Source: Echinococcus granulosus (Eukaryota > Platyhelminthes > Cestoda > Cyclophyllidea > Taeniidae). From it: DNA of 64,000 bases. The DNA lies in NCBI RefSeq assembly GCF_000524195.1, contig NW_020170383.1, positions 1,913,758 to 1,977,757 on the forward strand. Reading direction: 5' to 3'. Shown here piece after piece: positions 1 to 13,064 of the stretch. Under the pieces are notes generated by a model, which did not search any database, was not told the DNA's origin, and saw only the letters and a program-made list of their open reading frames with translations. Position numbers and translations under genes: made by a program. The number at the start of each line of letters is the position of its first letter. Position 1 is the first letter of the stretch.

Positions 1-3000
1 CGAGCAGCAGGAATCTTTGGAGCTCCAGGATGCAGGTGTACCAACTTGCGTGCCGAACCACTCAAGGCAGAACTCAGGGACCAACTTTAAATATTGGATT
101 CTGAATACCCTGAGCCTCTTGAGCTTGAGTTACTTCACCTGACACAATTACTAAGCCATCAGTTTAAAATAGAAGAGCCATTAGCTAAAACAAGGCCACT
201 TTGTCTTTTGCTCTTCTACACAACTGCGATTAGATAAAGCAAGAGTTGTTCATTAATATGCACATTCAAGTGTTAACAAATGCACGTCAATTCGGTGGCT
301 TTAAGTTCCACTGAGGTACGTACTCTTTCGTCGCATGGCAAACACTCTGGCAGCAAAAACCAAAAAACCATCATCAAAAATGTGTGGCATAATTTTCAGA
401 GTTCATCCTTACAAAAAATACCCACTAATCTACACATTAGCATTTTTAAAAGGGAACTAGATGCGTTTGGGCAATTTAAAGGCGAATACTGCTGCGGAAT
501 TCACATTCATTTAACCATTCCCCATTCATTCATCTCCCTGACGATATATTTCACTTTTTAATACCTGGTTATTAGTTAAAAGATGAAATTATTACTATTA
601 AAGCGTGCTTAGTAACGTTGTGGTAGTAAAAGCCTCGTACAAATCCAACACGAAAAGTCCACTAATCCAATGAAAGGAATTAATTTATGGAGCAAATAAG
701 GTCAATACTACTTTTGTTTCGAAACAAGAAACGTGGATAGTTTATTTTACTATTTTCGATGACAAAGCCTCAGACGTTGTTCGTGTTGCCCAACGGTAAT
801 GCGAGCCAGCATAAACCTCAAAAGCTGTTTTCACTTTTATGAATGTGCATTGTCTACGATGATAGCTTTCATGACGTTATGACCACTTTATTCCCTTTTA
901 GATGGGACTCATACCTGCATAAAGATTAAGCAGAATGGACTGACACTCGGAAGGACCTCAGTGAAGCCCTCATCTTCCCAGCAGGTTTGGGAGCAAACAT
1001 TCTCAATACCACTGCTAGAAGTGCAACATCCTCTGACGGTTAGACTTCATAAACCGTTTCGTTATTGAAATGATGTACACCCATAAGAGACACTGCTAGG
1101 TCTTTTGTTCCTGATTTTTTAGAAGGGCGAGCACTAATTTTGACAAATTTCTCAATGACAAATCTAAACTAGCTGAACATAGAAAAAACAGTAAAATGAA
1201 AAGATTGAGGTGAGGTTAAAAAAAGGCAAAACCTTGCGAAGCCAGCAATTGATAAAATACACTGTCTTTCACAGGTTGGTAAAGGCGATGCAAGGTGTCA
1301 TTATTTTGCCTTATGCACGCTTGCACAACCGTATGCTAGCCGATGTCACTCCACCTCTCCTTACCTTTATCAGATCAAAATAATTGTCGATCACTCGAAA
1401 GTGAGTAGAGTGGATGAGCTTACTCAAGACTATGTCAAGTAAAGCACAATGGATACGGTTGCGCATGCATCTCAAGAATTTTTTAGTACCCCCTTTTCCA
1501 CTCACCAGCATCACTCTCTAAATTCCCGTCTTAACTAATCACTTAGGAGCGCATTAACAGGCGCAAGTGGAAGCAATATTAGCAACTGTAAATCATAATC
1601 CGTACTTAATGTGATTAAAACTATATTGGCACCAAGACTGAGTTTCACTAAATCTGAACTTGAAACTTTGTCTTCCAAAACGAAGGCAAATAGCGTTCTA
1701 AAACTAACTTTAATCCACCCAACCAAATGAAGTTATTGTCTATGTTTGTCAAAAAGGTTCAAGAACCGACTTGTACAACTAATACATGACCTTACACTGC
1801 CTAGCGGCTACCGTCCAACTACAGATATTCCTTATTGGTGCGAACAAAATAATTGTCAAAAGAAGAAAGATGAGTATATTGAGTTTTTTGCTACTTTTAG
1901 TTAAAATTCTGCAGTCGAAAAGCCGGCCGATTTTCAACATTGGGTATGGCACAGCTGCCACTGAATGAATGTCTAGTTGATATGTAAGTTCCTTTCCTGT
2001 AGAAGTATTTACAAATATGAGTAGCCACTTCTTTGGTTTTCTCATTAGGTTATGTCCTAACTGTTCATAAGTGAATGGTTTTGCTAATTTCTGAAAGCAA
2101 TTAACTGTTGTTTCGTTTTGGCTTATTTTCGTGCATAACGAGATAAAATATACCTAGGATGCTAAATTGCATTCATTTGAAGGGAACTAACATCTGAAGA
2201 CTTTATCGAACCAGAAATACTTCAAATGACAACCAAGTTGTCAAGTTTGTTTTCATTGGCAATGCGGCGCCGATATTTCTTCTCAATTCATGTTGACCTC
2301 ATGGGAGCCACCTGAGTTAAAATGGCTATGTAATAAATAATATTTCCTAAATGAGTAAAAGGAACATTGGGGAGAAAAGATAGTTGAGGGCAGAAATAGG
2401 TATGCTGCAAAAACTGTAGAAATCCGTCGCATAAATTCTAGGTGGTAGATTGCATTTGCTGTTCGGAAGAAGATACCGATCCACTTAGCACCAATGTCAT
2501 CTGGGAGTGAGATCGAATCGCCTTTATTTGAATCTACTATTTGTAAATGAGTTGTCAGAGCTTTGTCGAAATAGAAATGCCATTCCTAACCTTACGAATA
2601 ATATTGGTTCTAGAATCTACTCCAAACACCTTGAATTAATGGGAATTGAAGGTAAATATCTCATTGGAACATTGCGAATGCAGGTGTGTTTGCGTAGTTC
2701 GAGGAATTCATCTCCTGTGCTGAGAAAGAAATCATCCACCGATGATATTCATCGAACTCACAAAGTACGTCACAAAACCACTTATTTAAACTCCTAACAG
2801 ACGCACTTCCGCAATCCTGATTGCTTCTTGAAATATCATTGTTGTATACCCATTTAGATGTTCACGATTACTCTTCAGTTAGTGTTTAAAAGGTATTGTG
2901 TGATTCAAAAAAGGATCAGTATTGTTGCTAGTATTAAGACCTGGGCTCATATAGTAGGGCGCTCTATAACATTAGTCAATAGACCCAGAAAATTCCTCAT

Positions 3001-6000
3001 AACTCATGAAACTTAGGCGTTTACTTTGACATATTATTTCTCTTTTTGAACTCATGATAATAAGAACTAAGAGACTTTGCCTTCAGTGCAGTAAATAAGC
3101 TGATCTACTGTGATCTTGACGGTATTATTTCAAACATGCGGAATTTTACATAGTTGAACCAGTTTAACACTATGCATAATCATGTGCGCTCGATTTTGAA
3201 GTTATTTGCAATAAATCTGCTCTCAAGAACAAATGTAGCGTAGATAAATGTATTTAAATGAACGCTAGTTATTGCGACAGTTTTTGACTTCAAGATTTGA
3301 AAATAACACTTCCCTGAACACAATGGCTACAGTGATGAGGTCCATTCCAGATACGTATATCAAGCTATAATAGAAATGCACTCTTGACTTCATAAACCGA
3401 TGCTTATTGACGCATCGAAAGATATGTATTTTATGCATCACAGTCTCGGTTACATTTGAAACAACGGTCCCTGTCAGCACTGAATTTGACGGACATCAGC
3501 TCTTTCAAGCATGGGCCGCTCAATGCCGGCGTGCAGATATTCGAGGCTCGTTACTTAGGTCTCCTCAACCTCAATGTTGTTTCACGTCCCTCCAATGTGT
3601 ACGCGCGGCGATGGACTCCTCTGCAGCACCAACCGAGCGAGGTAGCGGTGATCACCAACCCTCTGACCAAAGCCACCGAGATCGTTTCACCTCGACTTCC
3701 CTGGCCACCTCACTTCTTGCGTGGCGCCTCAGCACTTCAGTTTAACCCCGTTACCGGCCCCCAAGTGGCGTTATTCGACTCCGCCGTTCTTCACCTTAAC
3801 ATTCTCAGCGCCTGCGGCCTTCAGTCCATCCCGCTGTCCAAGTTCCTCAATAGGTTTCGGACCAATGAGGCAGACGTCGACTCTGTGCATCGAGGCGTAA
3901 TGGTGGCAAAATATATTTCATATTCCCAAGCAGCGATTAAACAAGCTCAGGCACTTTCTACTCAAGTACAGTTACAATTTGGCAAGGATAAATACGCTAC
4001 CGGGGTAAGCATATTTGATCAGTGCTCTAATTAAATTCGGAAATATTCTTTATTAAATCTTCATTTTTATAAAAGAAGGGGTTTAACCTATTTCAACATT
4101 ACCATCGCTATGTATTCTTCACGAAAACTGAAAGTCGGCACAAATCATAGCCGTTATTTGTTTATATCAACACCAAAGTTTTCGAAGTTAAATACCTAGC
4201 ATTATCAAGGAAGCTTAAATATAATAAATTCAAATTCAAAGAACTTTGTAGAATGTGTTGGGCTTATCACTGAATACCTTACAATTTTCCATCCAGTGCT
4301 TTTAATTGAACCCAAGTGTAACAAACTTCACACGATTCCACGTAATACTTTTGCATAAACTGAATTTTACAGCATGCTAATTGCAAATGTATTGCCTTGC
4401 AATGCTTGAATCAGATTAGGAAGTCCACCTACGATCCTGTGTGGAATCAGACCTTCACCTTCCATCTCACGCGTTCATCCAATACTCTGATTGAGATTCA
4501 GTTAACGAGCATAGCGAATCCCAACATTAGTGGGCCGGCTTCTGGAATTGAGAAGATTGGCGAGTAAGTAGAGTTTTGATAAATAGCTTGTAGAAAACTA
4601 CTTGAATATCACTGGAGCACATCGGTATAATTAAAAAACTCATCGCAAAGACATTGGTTGGTTCGCAACACCATCAATGAGGAGTGCTCTTGCTTGCTCG
4701 AGATTCCTTTGACTAAACACCAGAGTATAATAATTCGAGGCTTTTCATGCGCAACAATTTTTGCATATTAGGGCAATTTAGAAGGACTACTGCGTTTCAG
4801 AATTAAATGTTCAATTGGGGCGGTATACAAATTGAATTCCGGATCTCTGTATATGGTAGAAGCTGTGAGAACTTAAGAGATATACCTAAGAAGAATACGT
4901 TGCCAATTTTATCCCAATTTAGCGCGTAGCCTAATGTCACTCAAGGGAAAAATAAGCAGGAATTCTAGTTGTGATTTTTTGGCAAATTTGTCCCCACACG
5001 TCGACTCCAACTGTATCTCCACATATTGACGCATGTTTCAAATTCTATCCAACTTATTGTCCATTGAGTAGTCTTTGGGATCCATTTAAATAGGAGATGT
5101 TCATTCCCTTTTAAGACCAGATTAAATAAAGAACAGAAATAACACTCTCTTTAAATAAGTTAGTAATTGGAATTGTTTTAACGATATTTTAGAGCACTGA
5201 TCGACATTTCCCGACTTCCGATGGACTTCACGCAGCGAATCGAGATCGAGCTGAACGGTTACCGCCCCAAACCCCGTCTCCTCCTTCTGGCTACCCTGAC
5301 GGGGTTGGCCAAAGATGATCCACCCTACTTACTTTATCCCATGCCTTCCATCATTGTTACATCATCGTTCGACTCTTATGGGCATCCGAGTGATGCAGAG
5401 TCCGCCACTGGTAGTGTTCAATCCATCCGAAGCAATATGTCACGGAGAAATGTTAATTCCTGCTCCGACTCCGTCGGTCCAGAGGCTGGCGACTTGTTTT
5501 TATCTCCTCAGGCATCAAAGGAAAACTCTTCTCTTGACGAAACAGATGCTCAGATTGCCGAGCACTATGTGAGCAGCTATATGGATATCATTTAAAACGG
5601 AGGATGAAAAAAAGTGGGTTTGTCTAATTGAACACTTGTAAAGACAGAAAAAATTTGGTTCTAAACACAGGAGACCCAATTATGCACGGTGTTATTAGCG
5701 AAAAATAGAACTTAACGATTTCAATCATCTGTCCAATAGTTAATAACCAATTTTTGGTCTCTATCACAGAAAGATTTCAATAATCTGTAACAAAAAATAA
5801 AACACATTTACTATACATCCCTTTTATAATACTTAAGAAAAGTGATTCTACCTAAAAGAAGGGATTATGTGAAAGAATTTGACCACCCTTGGCATCAATT
5901 CGTCTCTCACCATTACCATACTAGGTTGTTTTGATAAGCCAATGGAGTCAAACCAGCATTTGACCTAAAATTAACTAGTCAAAATAGTGGTCAAACAAAT

Positions 6001-9000
6001 CGAGACTGCGACTAAAGATAAATACCTTGTCCTATTCAAGGTAGCTAACAAAATATTTGTGTCTCTCAGTGAGCCTGAAGAGAAGATGTGAGGTAACTGA
6101 TTAGTTAAAAGTAATTAGTTAATGATCCATTATTGAAACAACTTCTCTTTCAGAGTTGGAGCATGGCACTGAAAAATCGCTTTGATGTTGGCTTCCTTCG
6201 AGTTAATGGTACGTACACTTCAATTATTCCAGCGTACTCTTTTGAACGAAACACATCGTAATTCACTCAATCAGCCCACCTTTTGGAACAGGCTCGCTGC
6301 CTCTTCCTGTCTCCATGCTTCAGACCGTAGAGCAAGGGCAGCCTCTCAAACTGTTTTTAGATGGAACATTACCCCCATTCATTTTTCTAAATAATGGGAA
6401 AAATAACAGCACTTAAAGTTTTAATGGGCAGTCATAGCAACTGCATTTTTAGCAGGCAGAATTAATTCAAAGAATGGGAATTATATAAAATTAATGGTTC
6501 GCAAATATTTTTTTATGTTTAGTTATTGCGGCTAGTGGCCTGGCGGCTAAAGAGATGAACGGGAAATGCGACCCCTACTGTCTGTTGGAACTAATTAACA
6601 TGCATGTACAAACACACACGGTTAAAAAAACACTCAATCCCGTATGGAAAAAAATCTTTGTTTTGTAAGTTTCCACATGCACTCAAGTTATGAGATTCGG
6701 TTCTCTCTGGCATGGCTGATAATTTACTCTCTATCCAAGTCCTGTCACAGATATTCACTCCGTACTGTACATTACGGTCAAGGATGATGAAAAATCGAAA
6801 CCCGAATTTCTGGGTCGGGTGGCTATCCCTCTCATGAAGGTTTGTGGTGTGAATTAAATAACTGAAATTTTCAGTGCCCTATTTCTTTTTTTTAAATTCC
6901 ACTCCCTAGATCTTTAACATAACCTATTTGCAGGTTAGAAACCACGAAAGATCCTGGTATGCTCTGAAAAATGCCGACCTTACTGAGCGATTGCGAGGAT
7001 CTATTTTACTGGAATTCTTCTTCGTTTACAACCATGTAAGCTCAGTTAAAGCACGGGATCGCGCATCGAAACCCACTTGTGATTCCTTCAAAGTGTTTTA
7101 CTCTCAGTTTAAAGCCGCGTGGCGGACGTTGAACCCAACTGAAGCCTGGCTCAATCATCCAGTTAGGTCGCGAAAGTATAAAGTGCGTTTTCGAAACTAG
7201 TGAAAGGTCTCTCATAGTTCACAAATAGCTTATTTATTTGGATACCTAACTTTTTTAGAAACTGAGCGTGGAATACAAGACTGTGGGTTTCAACTTTTTG
7301 CTAGTTGTAACTTTTTCTTTATAAATTGCGTGCCTATGCATATTGTGTACAATTCCTAATTGTAGTTTTCATGCCATCAATTTGGTTATTTCAAACATAT
7401 AATGGCAGTAAAGGCTTAAATTTAGCTTATGATGAGCACGAAGGATGTTTCAACGATAGTATACTTAAACCCTTCCATTTCAACTTGCATATCACTAATA
7501 TGATAGCTTAGGGAATAGAGACAGCCATTCATTTTGTTGCATAAATGTAGCGAAATCGTCAGTAAATCTAAAAAATTGAAATCATAGCAGTGCGATTTGC
7601 TGGTTGATATTTTATCTATCTACTGGTGATTGTAGACAGCTTCTTTAAAGGTCAGTTCAAAAGTGTGACAGAAATGTCCTCTTACTGATGGTAATGATAT
7701 TTAAAATAACCGATGCCCAGACGATCTCAGTGTAAAGCCTAAAAAATTTATGATCTTCCAATTAGCATAAAACTTTGCCTTTGCCTTCTTTATGACAATA
7801 ATAATTTATGGATTTATCTTTAGGCCATACAAGATAACGTCATGCGTTTAAAAACCATCTTTAAACCTATGGCAATGATATCACAAATGGTTGATGACAT
7901 CTGTTCATGGGAGAATCCGTGGCACACACTTACCGCCTTGGTTGTCTACAATGCGGTTGTGTGGAACTTTCAGCCCTACATGGTCCCGCTAGGTATAATA
8001 GTGGGCATTCTGGCCAGCCGTAAGACCTCCAAAAATCCTCATCTTCCGGATATCCTGAGTTCTGCGAGGGCCGCCGCAGGAGTAGGGGCCAGCGCTCTGG
8101 GACCGGTGGTGAATCACGAGAAGTATCTTGGGGTCCAAAGCTCACAACACAATGAAGATGGTTCAGTGGTCGCTTCTCCAAAGTCTTCCTTTGAATATGA
8201 CAGCGACGTTTTAATCAACAATGCGTTACTTTGTTCTCTCAAACAGGAGGTAGATTTGTGATTACGGCGCATGATCTATGATTTAATGCATGAGTTATAC
8301 AGAATCAGAATTAAAATAACAAAAGAGCTGCAGCTGCATATCCAATAAAAAATAGGGTAGAAGTGATGGTAAACATATGACATAACCATTTTTATGGTAA
8401 TTTATTATTTTGTAATAAGGAATGAATACTTATTTCAACTTTTCATTTTCCTCACAACAGCAATACTTACGTAGAGTCAACTTATTTAAGAAATAATTAT
8501 CCGTTAGTAATGTGTTGAAAAGTACCAGATCTTTGACTGGCTGTTTAAGTGAATAAAAATTTTTAGAAAATTCACTTATTCTTCTCTCCTTTCTGTAGAC
8601 TCTGGTGGAAGATAAGCAACAAGAAATCGAAAAGGTACATAATTGTCTTTTCGAAACTCCTTCGCATGCAAAAGAAACTGTCAAATTGATTGACTAACAT
8701 TAAGCTTCTGCAAACATCCTTGTCAAGTGGTGCTAGACTAAGTGACGTAAAAGGGTGGTCCGAACACCATTGCTTGCATAATGCCTCAAAGGCAGGTAAC
8801 ATAAGAAATTGCTCACTAATTGTTTAGTCGGGACTTTAACTTCAACTTATGCAAGCCATCGTTTAAAAAGGAGTAAGTCAATGTTTTCTGTGTTGCATAT
8901 TGGAATTTTGAGCGAGACTTGAGCGTGTGTAATAGTTAGAACTTGATGGTGCCAAAAGAAATGACTAAATGGTTGCAGTTTGTTTATTAAGATTTGGGGT

Positions 9001-12000
9001 GAAATTTAAAACTGCGTACTTTATTAAAATGTGGGAAATATGCAAAATAATAAATTCCAGCATACCGCGGAGCCGAAAGAACCCAAACAAGGAAAGAAGA
9101 AATTTAACGCCATAATGGATATAATCGGTGACCTACCCCAAAAAATGGACTTAATTGCCTCGGCTATTGAAAAAACCATCGGGTAAGACTCATTTACCAC
9201 AGCTGATTTTGTGCAGTAAATCATTAACGAAGCCGATAATGCAGAAAGTTTTTCGGTAACCCATCTAATGTTGGATTATATGGACTTGCATTACAATACT
9301 GAACATCTTTCATATGTGGATTGAAACTTTCATAGCTCAGAACACCCATTGAAATAGGCCGCTGAAAGCCTAAGTAGACTGAACACTTGATTGCAGTTAA
9401 GTTCATGGCTTTTATTGGGTAAATTCGTCTTGCAAACGACAAATGTGGTTGGTTTAGACCTAGTGTTTTTTTTTCAATTTCAGCATTTTCGAGTGGCAAG
9501 TACCATGGCTTACTTGGTTTTGCCTTATTTTTCTGGTTATCTTCACGCTTATACTATACTTTGTTCCACTGAGAGTGGTGCTGTGCATAATAGGTAGGTT
9601 TATGTGCTTTCTGGCATGCATATGTATCTGTATCTGGATATGGGATGATTTTAGTGCTACTTATGAATAAAAACAACATACCTTCCAAATTTGTCCATTG
9701 GGAACTTGTAGGTTTATGGTAACTGGTCATACGATAAATGTTATTTTAACCTCGAAAGAAGTCAGTGGTTTTTGTTAAGAATAATGGTTTACTAGATCTC
9801 ATGGTACTACCCATTCAAAATGATACTGAAAACAGATACTTCCACATTGTTATATTAGACGGCTGCATATGTAAAGTTGATTTATTGTGTTCCAGTTTGG
9901 CTTGGAAAAGTATCGTCACAAGACTGACTGTGGTCTGCGCCTAGATTCACATCGACACCAAGACTCTCAGCAAATGTTCACTTAGGAAGCTGGAAGGGAT
10001 TGGTGTTGCACAACGCAATGACAGTTAAAAAGACCCACATTTTCAAACAAATTTGAAATCATCTTTTTGATTAAGTGCTTTTAAACCAATCAGTTTGTTT
10101 TTACAATGCCGTAATTTGTATACCCTTTATGTCTCACATTGAGGGCTAGGGTATAGTAGTTGCTAGTTAAATATATTTGTACTTTTAAAATGAGATCAAG
10201 CAAATCCAAATGTCTTAGCAATACCGACCGCAAGCTAACTGATTGGGGGAAGCGAACGGTGACGTCCGCGGTTGCTGGGTGATAACAAATACGAGAAGAT
10301 ACCTAGCTTTAATGCCGCGTCATTTATGTATCAAACCCTTTACTAAACATGCACCATTGATCTTCTTTGATCCTCAAAGAATGTCACACCAGTAAAACAT
10401 GTTTTCGTGAAAAGTTACATCTGTAATCACAGCTTATTCTTAACGTAGGAACAGCCAACACTTTAAAATTTGTTCCGATAAATGCAGACTAGACAAGTTT
10501 ATTCATAAATGAAGGAAATAAATTATTGGTAGGTAATGACGAAAATCTCATCAAACTGAAAATGCTACAATAAACGCTTTTACTAGCAATGCTCCAAATT
10601 CTGAACTAAGTAATAAAGACGAGAATTTCAGCACAAAAGACTTTTGTACACTGATGCTAGGCACGAATCAGCTGACGAGGAAACTACTCAGGCCGAACAG
10701 CAAATATACATTCTCAACGTTTAATGTGATCTCCCGTGTCCCTTCTAGACCAGAGGCTGTGAGTTTTTCAACTACCTATACTATTCTTTCTTAAATTGAA
10801 TGTCCAGGTTCTAAAAGCCTTACTCCTTACTATCAGAGGCCTGGTAATTTTACACATCTCCGACATGCAAAAATGTGCTTCTTCACTAAATATTTATTTC
10901 TAACTAAACATCTGAAACTGCAGTGCCTAAAACATTTTCTCTAACAAATGTCTAAAGAGTTTGTTTTATGCGCCACCATAAGTATTAGTCCGTCCATTCA
11001 TCCATCATCTGTTTGAAGTCTACATTTTTCACTTAGCGCACTTATTGCCTATTGTGAGGGGCGTAATCACAGTAGTACATAGGTTACTGCTTAGATTGCT
11101 TTGTAATAACCCCAATCCTCGGCGACTTTCCTAATTAAGAGAGGTAGCGCCTTTAAAACCAAACATGTCATGATCTTGGCAAGAGCAAGCTATGCCATTT
11201 CCATAGGGACGCGTCTGTCTTAAATTAATGTCTCATGAATCAAATCGCCATATTAATGCGACAAAGCATCCCTTTTTTATGCCAAACAGTTTGTTCCATA
11301 TTCTCTACCAAGATCAGGCGATTTATTTATCAAAGTAACTGATTTGACGTTGGCTATGGGTATAAAGTTAAAGTATAGTGAACAATTAACTCTGTTCTGT
11401 TCATTATGGGCGAAAGTTGTGTTAAATATTCTAACAATGGGGAATATATCGCCTCGTCACTTTGTAAGATTGTTATACAACCAATAACACCTACGGACAA
11501 CAGCTTTCGCCTGGAAATTCGGTTATGCTCCCAATGTCTTACCAAAAATAGTCGTTTCATTTGTTATAAAATCATTTGGTAAGTTACACTATCACTCGTA
11601 TTGTAATGGGGAATCTGTCATCTACTGTTTATTAACCTAGAGGGATTCGTAACTAACAAAATTCGTATCGTGTGGGTACTCGCATCTTGACTTTCTGTCA
11701 TGAGAGATCTCTATTTGCACCTTTGTTCAAGAAGCAACCCACTCTAGAAGTAGAACAGCATTCAGTCACTTCATTGAGGTGCCAATTAACCTAGGTGGTG
11801 AACTTAATAATAGAACGCAATCATTTCCTAAGTCTGTCAAAAAACTTTAATTTTCTGTTACTCAGGTAGAAATATCGTTAGCCAAAAATGTAAACCTCTG
11901 GGACGTATCAGTGCGAAATCAAATCCACTGATTGACGCAATGCTCTTATTAAACATTTTTATTCCGTTTTCAGGAACAGCAGCGTAGATTAACTCCCAGG

Positions 12001-12021
12001 TCCTTCGTTTACACAAGATGA
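1..12021 (+). CDS. MCTP: MCTP-A: multiple C2 domain and transmembrane region protein, 5' end outside window
   Basis: Membrane-anchored protein with three C2 domains and two C-terminal transmembrane segments; in animals the family acts on ER and vesicle membranes in Ca2+-linked traffic. Exons: 1-35 (partial), 902-1038, 2442-2506 (least certain), 2614-2764, 3444-4004, 4415-4563, 5193-5568, 6154-6208, 6523-6664, 6740-6839, 6934-7035, 7108-7182, 7824-8249, 8599-8634, 9061-9182, 9484-9593, 10661-10758, 11974-12021; about 928 residues in view, and all phases join. C2A covers the first four exons, C2B 3444-5568 (LHLNILSACGLQSIP), C2C 6154-7182 (DVGFLRV, GKCDPYCLLEL, FLGRVAIPL). The first membrane segment is in 7824-8249 (VVWNFQPYMVPLGIIVG), the second in 9484-9593 (WQVPWLTWFCLIF to LYFVPLRVVL). 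The family signature INKFTKKL appears as TNQLTRKLLRP, and FLSRVP as VISRVP. C2C keeps the Asp of CDP and a DDE loop; C2B has lost most acidic ligands. Faces MCTP-B tail to tail. Confidence 0.88.
36..901 (+). other. Intron of MCTP-A, no gene seen
   Basis: Begins with GTGTAC and ends in a pyrimidine-rich TTCCCTTTTAG acceptor at 901. The joined codon (G + AT = Asp) and phase 1 match the homologous junction in MCTP-B, which supports reading 1-35 as a coding exon. A 93-codon open frame at 280-561 has no recognisable domain and is probably chance. Confidence 0.55.
1039..2441 (+). other. Long intron of MCTP-A, no gene seen
   Basis: 1.4 kb between the C2A exon ending at 1038 and the next candidate exon. 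Short open frames occur on both strands (for example 1535-1726 and 1779-2045, minus), but none has a recognisable motif or paired splice sites. The exon homologous to MCTP-B 25042-25121 should lie here or at 2442-2506; the latter fits both phases but is only weakly similar. Confidence 0.45.
9594..11973 (+). other. 3' introns of MCTP-A around the 98-nt exon
   Basis: Two introns (9594-10660 and 10759-11973) flank the 98-nt exon with the TNQLTRKLLRP signature. Apart from that exon I see no other coding segment, RNA gene or clear repeat here. Confidence 0.6.
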
Positions 12022-12404
12022 AGTGTTCTATGAATATTGCTACTGCATAAATGGATTTACCTTCTAATTAATTGCACAGAATTGTATTTCATTCTGATTG
12101 TATTAACTCAAGCCTGTTTGAATTATTAAAACCAACAAAAGTTTGTGCCTGCAATAGCAGTACGAATAACGTGGCACTTTTTAAAAGACGCAAAATTTCC
12201 GTCATACAGCACTTTTCCATTCATATATGGCAGAGGTATAAAGAAACAGACAAGATATTCCGCAACGATCATCCGCCAGTCAATCAATGAATATTCATGT
12301 CACTATTAAGGGGTTGAAGGGCTTAATGATTTTGCAAGAGTTTCGCCTGAACGTAATTTAAGTATCTGTGTGAAATTCATATATGTTTCGAGTAGGTACA
12401 AAGA
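12022..12404. other. Convergent 3' intergenic spacer between MCTP-A and MCTP-B
   Basis: 383 bp separate the two stop codons, so both 3' UTRs must end or overlap here. An ATTAAA at 12125-12130 could serve as the plus-strand poly(A) signal for MCTP-A. No AATAAA for the minus strand was found inside the spacer; the nearest (TTTATT on the plus strand, 11958-11963) lies in the last MCTP-A intron, so the MCTP-B transcript may run antisense over the last MCTP-A exon. This is inference. Confidence 0.5.
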
Positions 12405-13064
12405 CTAAACCCTGCTCTTTGAGCTTTCTTGGATTGCATAGTCAGTCATGAGTTCGTCGTCATTGCAAGGAGGAGAGTCAATTGAATTACAAACTACACT
12501 CGAGGGCGTGCAGTCGTCTTCGCTAAGGAGATTTGAAGGTGAAGAAGAATTATATTCTCTTTCACTAAGGAGAGTAGATCGGTCTCCATGTAATTCTCGA
12601 GTTTGATAAAAGTAACACCCAAATTCTTCTAATACTTTATCAAGATAGGCTATAACTTCCAGAACTCCTGTTCCAATCTCAGATTCGTTAATTTTACGCT
12701 CATGACATTTACAGCATTCACAACAAAAAGGCGGTTTCGATTCCACCAAGTCGCCCATGGGCATGACTTTGGGAACTTCAATGGCGTTTGCATTCACAGA
12801 ACTCCAGAGTATCATAGAGTTAGAGGTATCAGTATCTTTAATCAGCTTGAAGGCTATTTCCAGTACTTCAGTTCTAGTCAAAGAGTCGCACATATCTAAG
12901 ACAGTTCTCGTAGTGATTGCTCCCTTGCTGTGCGAAACGTGTTGCCCCATTGTTGTTGGATTTGTGTTAAAAGACTGAAAATGACTTGAAGAATTTAAAA
13001 TAACTGGAAATCGATTTGATGCGGTCGATAATCGTCTAATGCATTGCCTGGTAGATGTTTGCAA
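12405..13064 (-). other. Last exon of MCTP-B: about 200-residue C-terminal extension
   Basis: The acceptor CCTGCCTCAG joins in phase 0 to the FLSRVP exon, as in MCTP-A, where the last exon is only 48 nt. The first residues (RRLSTASNRF) resemble the MCTP-A tail (RRLTPRSFVY). The rest has no counterpart in MCTP-A: a helical middle part, a cysteine cluster CCECCKCHERK (about 12697-12729) and a Ser/Asp-rich end. An internal ATG at 12950 begins MGQHVSHSKG, which fits an N-myristoylation motif (MGxxxS), so a separate short transcript of about 181 codons is possible. I favour the spliced MCTP-B tail. Confidence 0.6.

Noticed and set aside
3407..3745. 112-codon open frame in another frame of the MCTP-A C2B exon
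   Set aside because: Overlaps the frame with clear C2 strands and matching exon phases; it is a shadow.
6751..6760. Acceptor CTGTCACAG as start of the MCTP-A exon ending at 6839
   Set aside because: Wrong phase: it would break the DIHSVLYITVKDDE frame. The upstream acceptor CTATCCAAG (exon start 6740) fits and gives exactly 100 nt, as in MCTP-B.
7930..8181. 83-codon open frame on the minus strand
   Set aside because: Lies opposite the first membrane-segment exon of MCTP-A; antisense shadow.
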